Assembly (NCBI RefSeq): GCF_001522545.3
Contig: NC_031768.1
Location: forward strand, 86,843,144-86,907,143
Direction: 5' to 3'
DNA length: 64,000 nt
DNA from: Parus major
Taxonomy: Eukaryota; Chordata; Aves; Passeriformes; Paridae
Positions within the stretch are counted from its first letter, which is position 1. Each line of letters opens with the position of its first letter. The notes under the pieces are model-generated. The model searched no databases. It saw only the letters and a program-made list of their open reading frames with translations, and was not told where the DNA came from. Positions 26,817 to 64,000 of the stretch are shown one piece after another. The position numbers and the translations under genes are program-made.

Positions 26817-26824
26817 TATAAATA
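26817..26824 (+). promoter_or_regulatory. CLCN1: TATA box of the CLCN1 promoter
   Basis: TATAAATA lies 226 bp upstream of the first in-frame ATG. Initiation would be expected near 26845-26850, giving a 5'UTR of about 195 bases. The surrounding ctataaatatag is also close to a MEF2 A/T core, a common arrangement in muscle promoters, although it does not fit the MEF2 consensus exactly. The site is seen; its use is inferred. Confidence 0.5.
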
Positions 26825-26870
26825 TAGTTGAACCCTTTGGGCAGGAAGGGAAGAAAGTGAGAGAGGCGCA

Positions 26871-26892
26871 AGGAGGAGGAGGAGGAGGAGGG
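26871..26892 (+). repeat. (GGA)n tract in the probable CLCN1 5'UTR
   Basis: Seven GGA units lie between the predicted start site and the coding start, inside a wider purine-rich leader (gagaga and gaaagg motifs). Confidence 0.85.
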
Positions 26893-27042
26893 GCAGAGAG
26901 AAAGAGAGTGCAGGAGCAGGACATGTTGGAGTGGTCTGAGGAGAGAGAGAAAGGAAGGATCAGCAGAGAATGCGGAGGCCATGCTCTCTGCCAGAGCACC
27001 AGGTGGTTCTAGGTAAGGCCCAGAGCAGCAACTCAGTCAGGG

Positions 27043-62731
<35,689 letters not shown>

Positions 62732-63670
62732 CTGGTGTGAGGGAAGCAGTCCATCACACTCTTCAGTGAGCCAGTCTTCTTGCGTTTGCTCCTCAAAGAG
62801 AAGCTTTTGGATGTTCCTTGCTATCCCCACAGAGGGGTGATTCAGCTGGGAGGAGGGACATCAGGCTGACCCTCTCTCCTGACGCTTTCCCTCTGTGCAG
62901 ACTGTTAGGCTGCTGGACTATTCGGGCGCGTGCAGGTGTCGGATGTGGACCGCGAGGTGCCTGAGTGCAGGCTTACGATGCCCAGGCTCCTGCCACGGCA
63001 GAGCACACTGTAACAGGACCTGGATACTGCTGGACACAGTCAGGATGCTCGGGGTCAATCCGCCACGTGGAAAGTGCAGGAGGATCAGTTCTCACTCACC
63101 ACCGGTGCCGTCCTTCCAGTGGCCCCAGGCCTGCACGCAGCAGAGTAACGCAGCCAAACCTCCAGCCTAGAAGCACAATGCTGCTTCTGACTGCCACCCT
63201 GTCCGTGTTGCTGCAGCTCCTTTTCACTGGCTCTTCACCCCTCCCCCAAACATTCCCACACAGAACGTTTTTATTCTTTCTCAATTTTTACTCTGGGATT
63301 TTCCTGGATGGGGATGCAGTTAGGAGCTTCTCCTCTATCCTATACCTGAGCCATGCCCTAAAAACAGATAGGAGGAAAATATTTGGTATATGTCTCATGT
63401 CTTGAATTCAGCCAAGGCTTTAGAAAACACTGGAAGGGAGAAAAGCTTCTTTGTTTTCCCATCATCTCTGGAATTTTAAAACAGAATGGGAAAATCTTAG
63501 TTGAGGGCATCCTCAGTGCTGGGGGAAGAAGAGTAAAACAGCATATATGTACCTGTATTTCAAATAGCTGTGTTTGTCTCTCTGAATCACTGTTCACAAT
63601 TTTTCACAGTTATAGTCTTAAAATGTAAGAACTCAAGAAAAAATAAAATAAAATTACGGAGTGTTAGCAG
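62732..63670 (+). other. CLCN1: CLCN1 3' untranslated region (probable extent)
   Basis: Non-coding sequence after the stop, about 0.94 kb, ending shortly after overlapping AATAAA signals at 63642-63647 and 63647-63652. Small frames within it show no similarity to known proteins. Confidence 0.65.
63642..63652 (+). terminator. CLCN1: Overlapping polyadenylation signals, CLCN1 3' end
   Basis: aataaaataaa gives two overlapping AATAAA hexamers, the first good signals after the stop codon. A downstream gtgttagc segment could be the GU element. Confidence 0.6.
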
Positions 63671-64000
63671 GCTGCCAAGAAATACAGCAGAGGGAAGACA
63701 CATTTTCTACACTTTGAAAACAGGTTTCTTTCTGAAAACTCCTGCTCTCGTTCTTGGTAATTCTACCCTGCCTACTTTCCACATATTTCTGCATACCTCA
63801 GATCCGAGAATTCCAGCTCTCACTTTTGCCAGCTTGTCTCTGTTGTGGCTAACAGCAAAGACCTCAACCCTTGTCTGCAGCATCCCTCTATTCCAGTTCT
63901 AAATCTGGAGCAGATCTGCATCTTGCAAAAAGATGTCTTGTCAGTTCGTGTCATGCATGCAAAACCTTGGCATCCAAAGATAAGATGCTGCTTCACCGCT
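63671..64000. other. Sequence downstream of CLCN1, nothing recognised
   Basis: The last 330 bases contain no recognisable exon or repeat. In human the next gene is FAM131B (from memory), but no part of it is visible here. Confidence 0.6.

Overview
The window comes from a vertebrate nuclear genome, almost certainly a bird. CR1 LINE remnants ending in the ATTCTGTG-type tail are scattered on both strands, and the genes are split by short to medium introns with GT-AG boundaries. Two genes are present, both on the plus strand: the 3' end of CASP2 (caspase-2) and a complete CLCN1 (skeletal-muscle chloride channel ClC-1). CASP2 and CLCN1 are also neighbours in the same order in human (from memory), so the region is conserved synteny.

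Layout: 80-895 holds the last two coding exons of CASP2, followed by a 3'UTR of about 1.8 kb. From about 2.7 to 26.8 kb is a 24-kb intergenic interval in which I can support no gene. It holds CR1 copies (6.2, 10.9 and 13.4-15.0 kb), an older LINE remnant (15.3-15.8 kb), simple-sequence tracts and a long pyrimidine-rich stretch (21.5-22.9 kb). A TATA-containing promoter with E-boxes sits near 26.7-26.85 kb. CLCN1 runs from 27043 to 62731 in 23 coding exons whose lengths and phases join without a break into a predicted 1006-residue protein. All hallmark CLC motifs are present (GSGIP, GKEGP, GGFMP, the helix-R tyrosine, two CBS domains). Its 3'UTR ends near tandem AATAAA signals at 63642-63652.

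The most interesting feature is a second copy of exon 7 ('exon 7a', 37733-37811) in intron 6. It has the same length as exon 7 (79 nt), the same phases and the same rare GC splice donor. It encodes a different but clearly CLC-like helix-G segment. Used in place of exon 7 it keeps the frame; used together with exon 7 it gives a stop early in exon 8. Mammalian CLCN1 has a 79-nt exon 7a whose inclusion is mis-regulated in myotonic dystrophy. The bird sequence suggests that exon arose as one of a mutually exclusive pair and may still be functional here. The intron after exon 7 also uses a GC donor and is almost entirely filled by a decayed hAT (Charlie-like) DNA transposon with recognisable terminal inverted repeats and target-site duplication.

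Other points of note are a possible alternative terminal exon with two AATAAA signals in intron 10, several upstream ATGs before the CLCN1 start, and a perfect 43-bp tandem duplication in intron 13. Protein numbering refers to the predicted 1006-residue product. It runs 20 ahead of human numbering at the landmarks checked from memory (the GKEGP glutamate, the ATTMPIP proline and the helix-R tyrosine).
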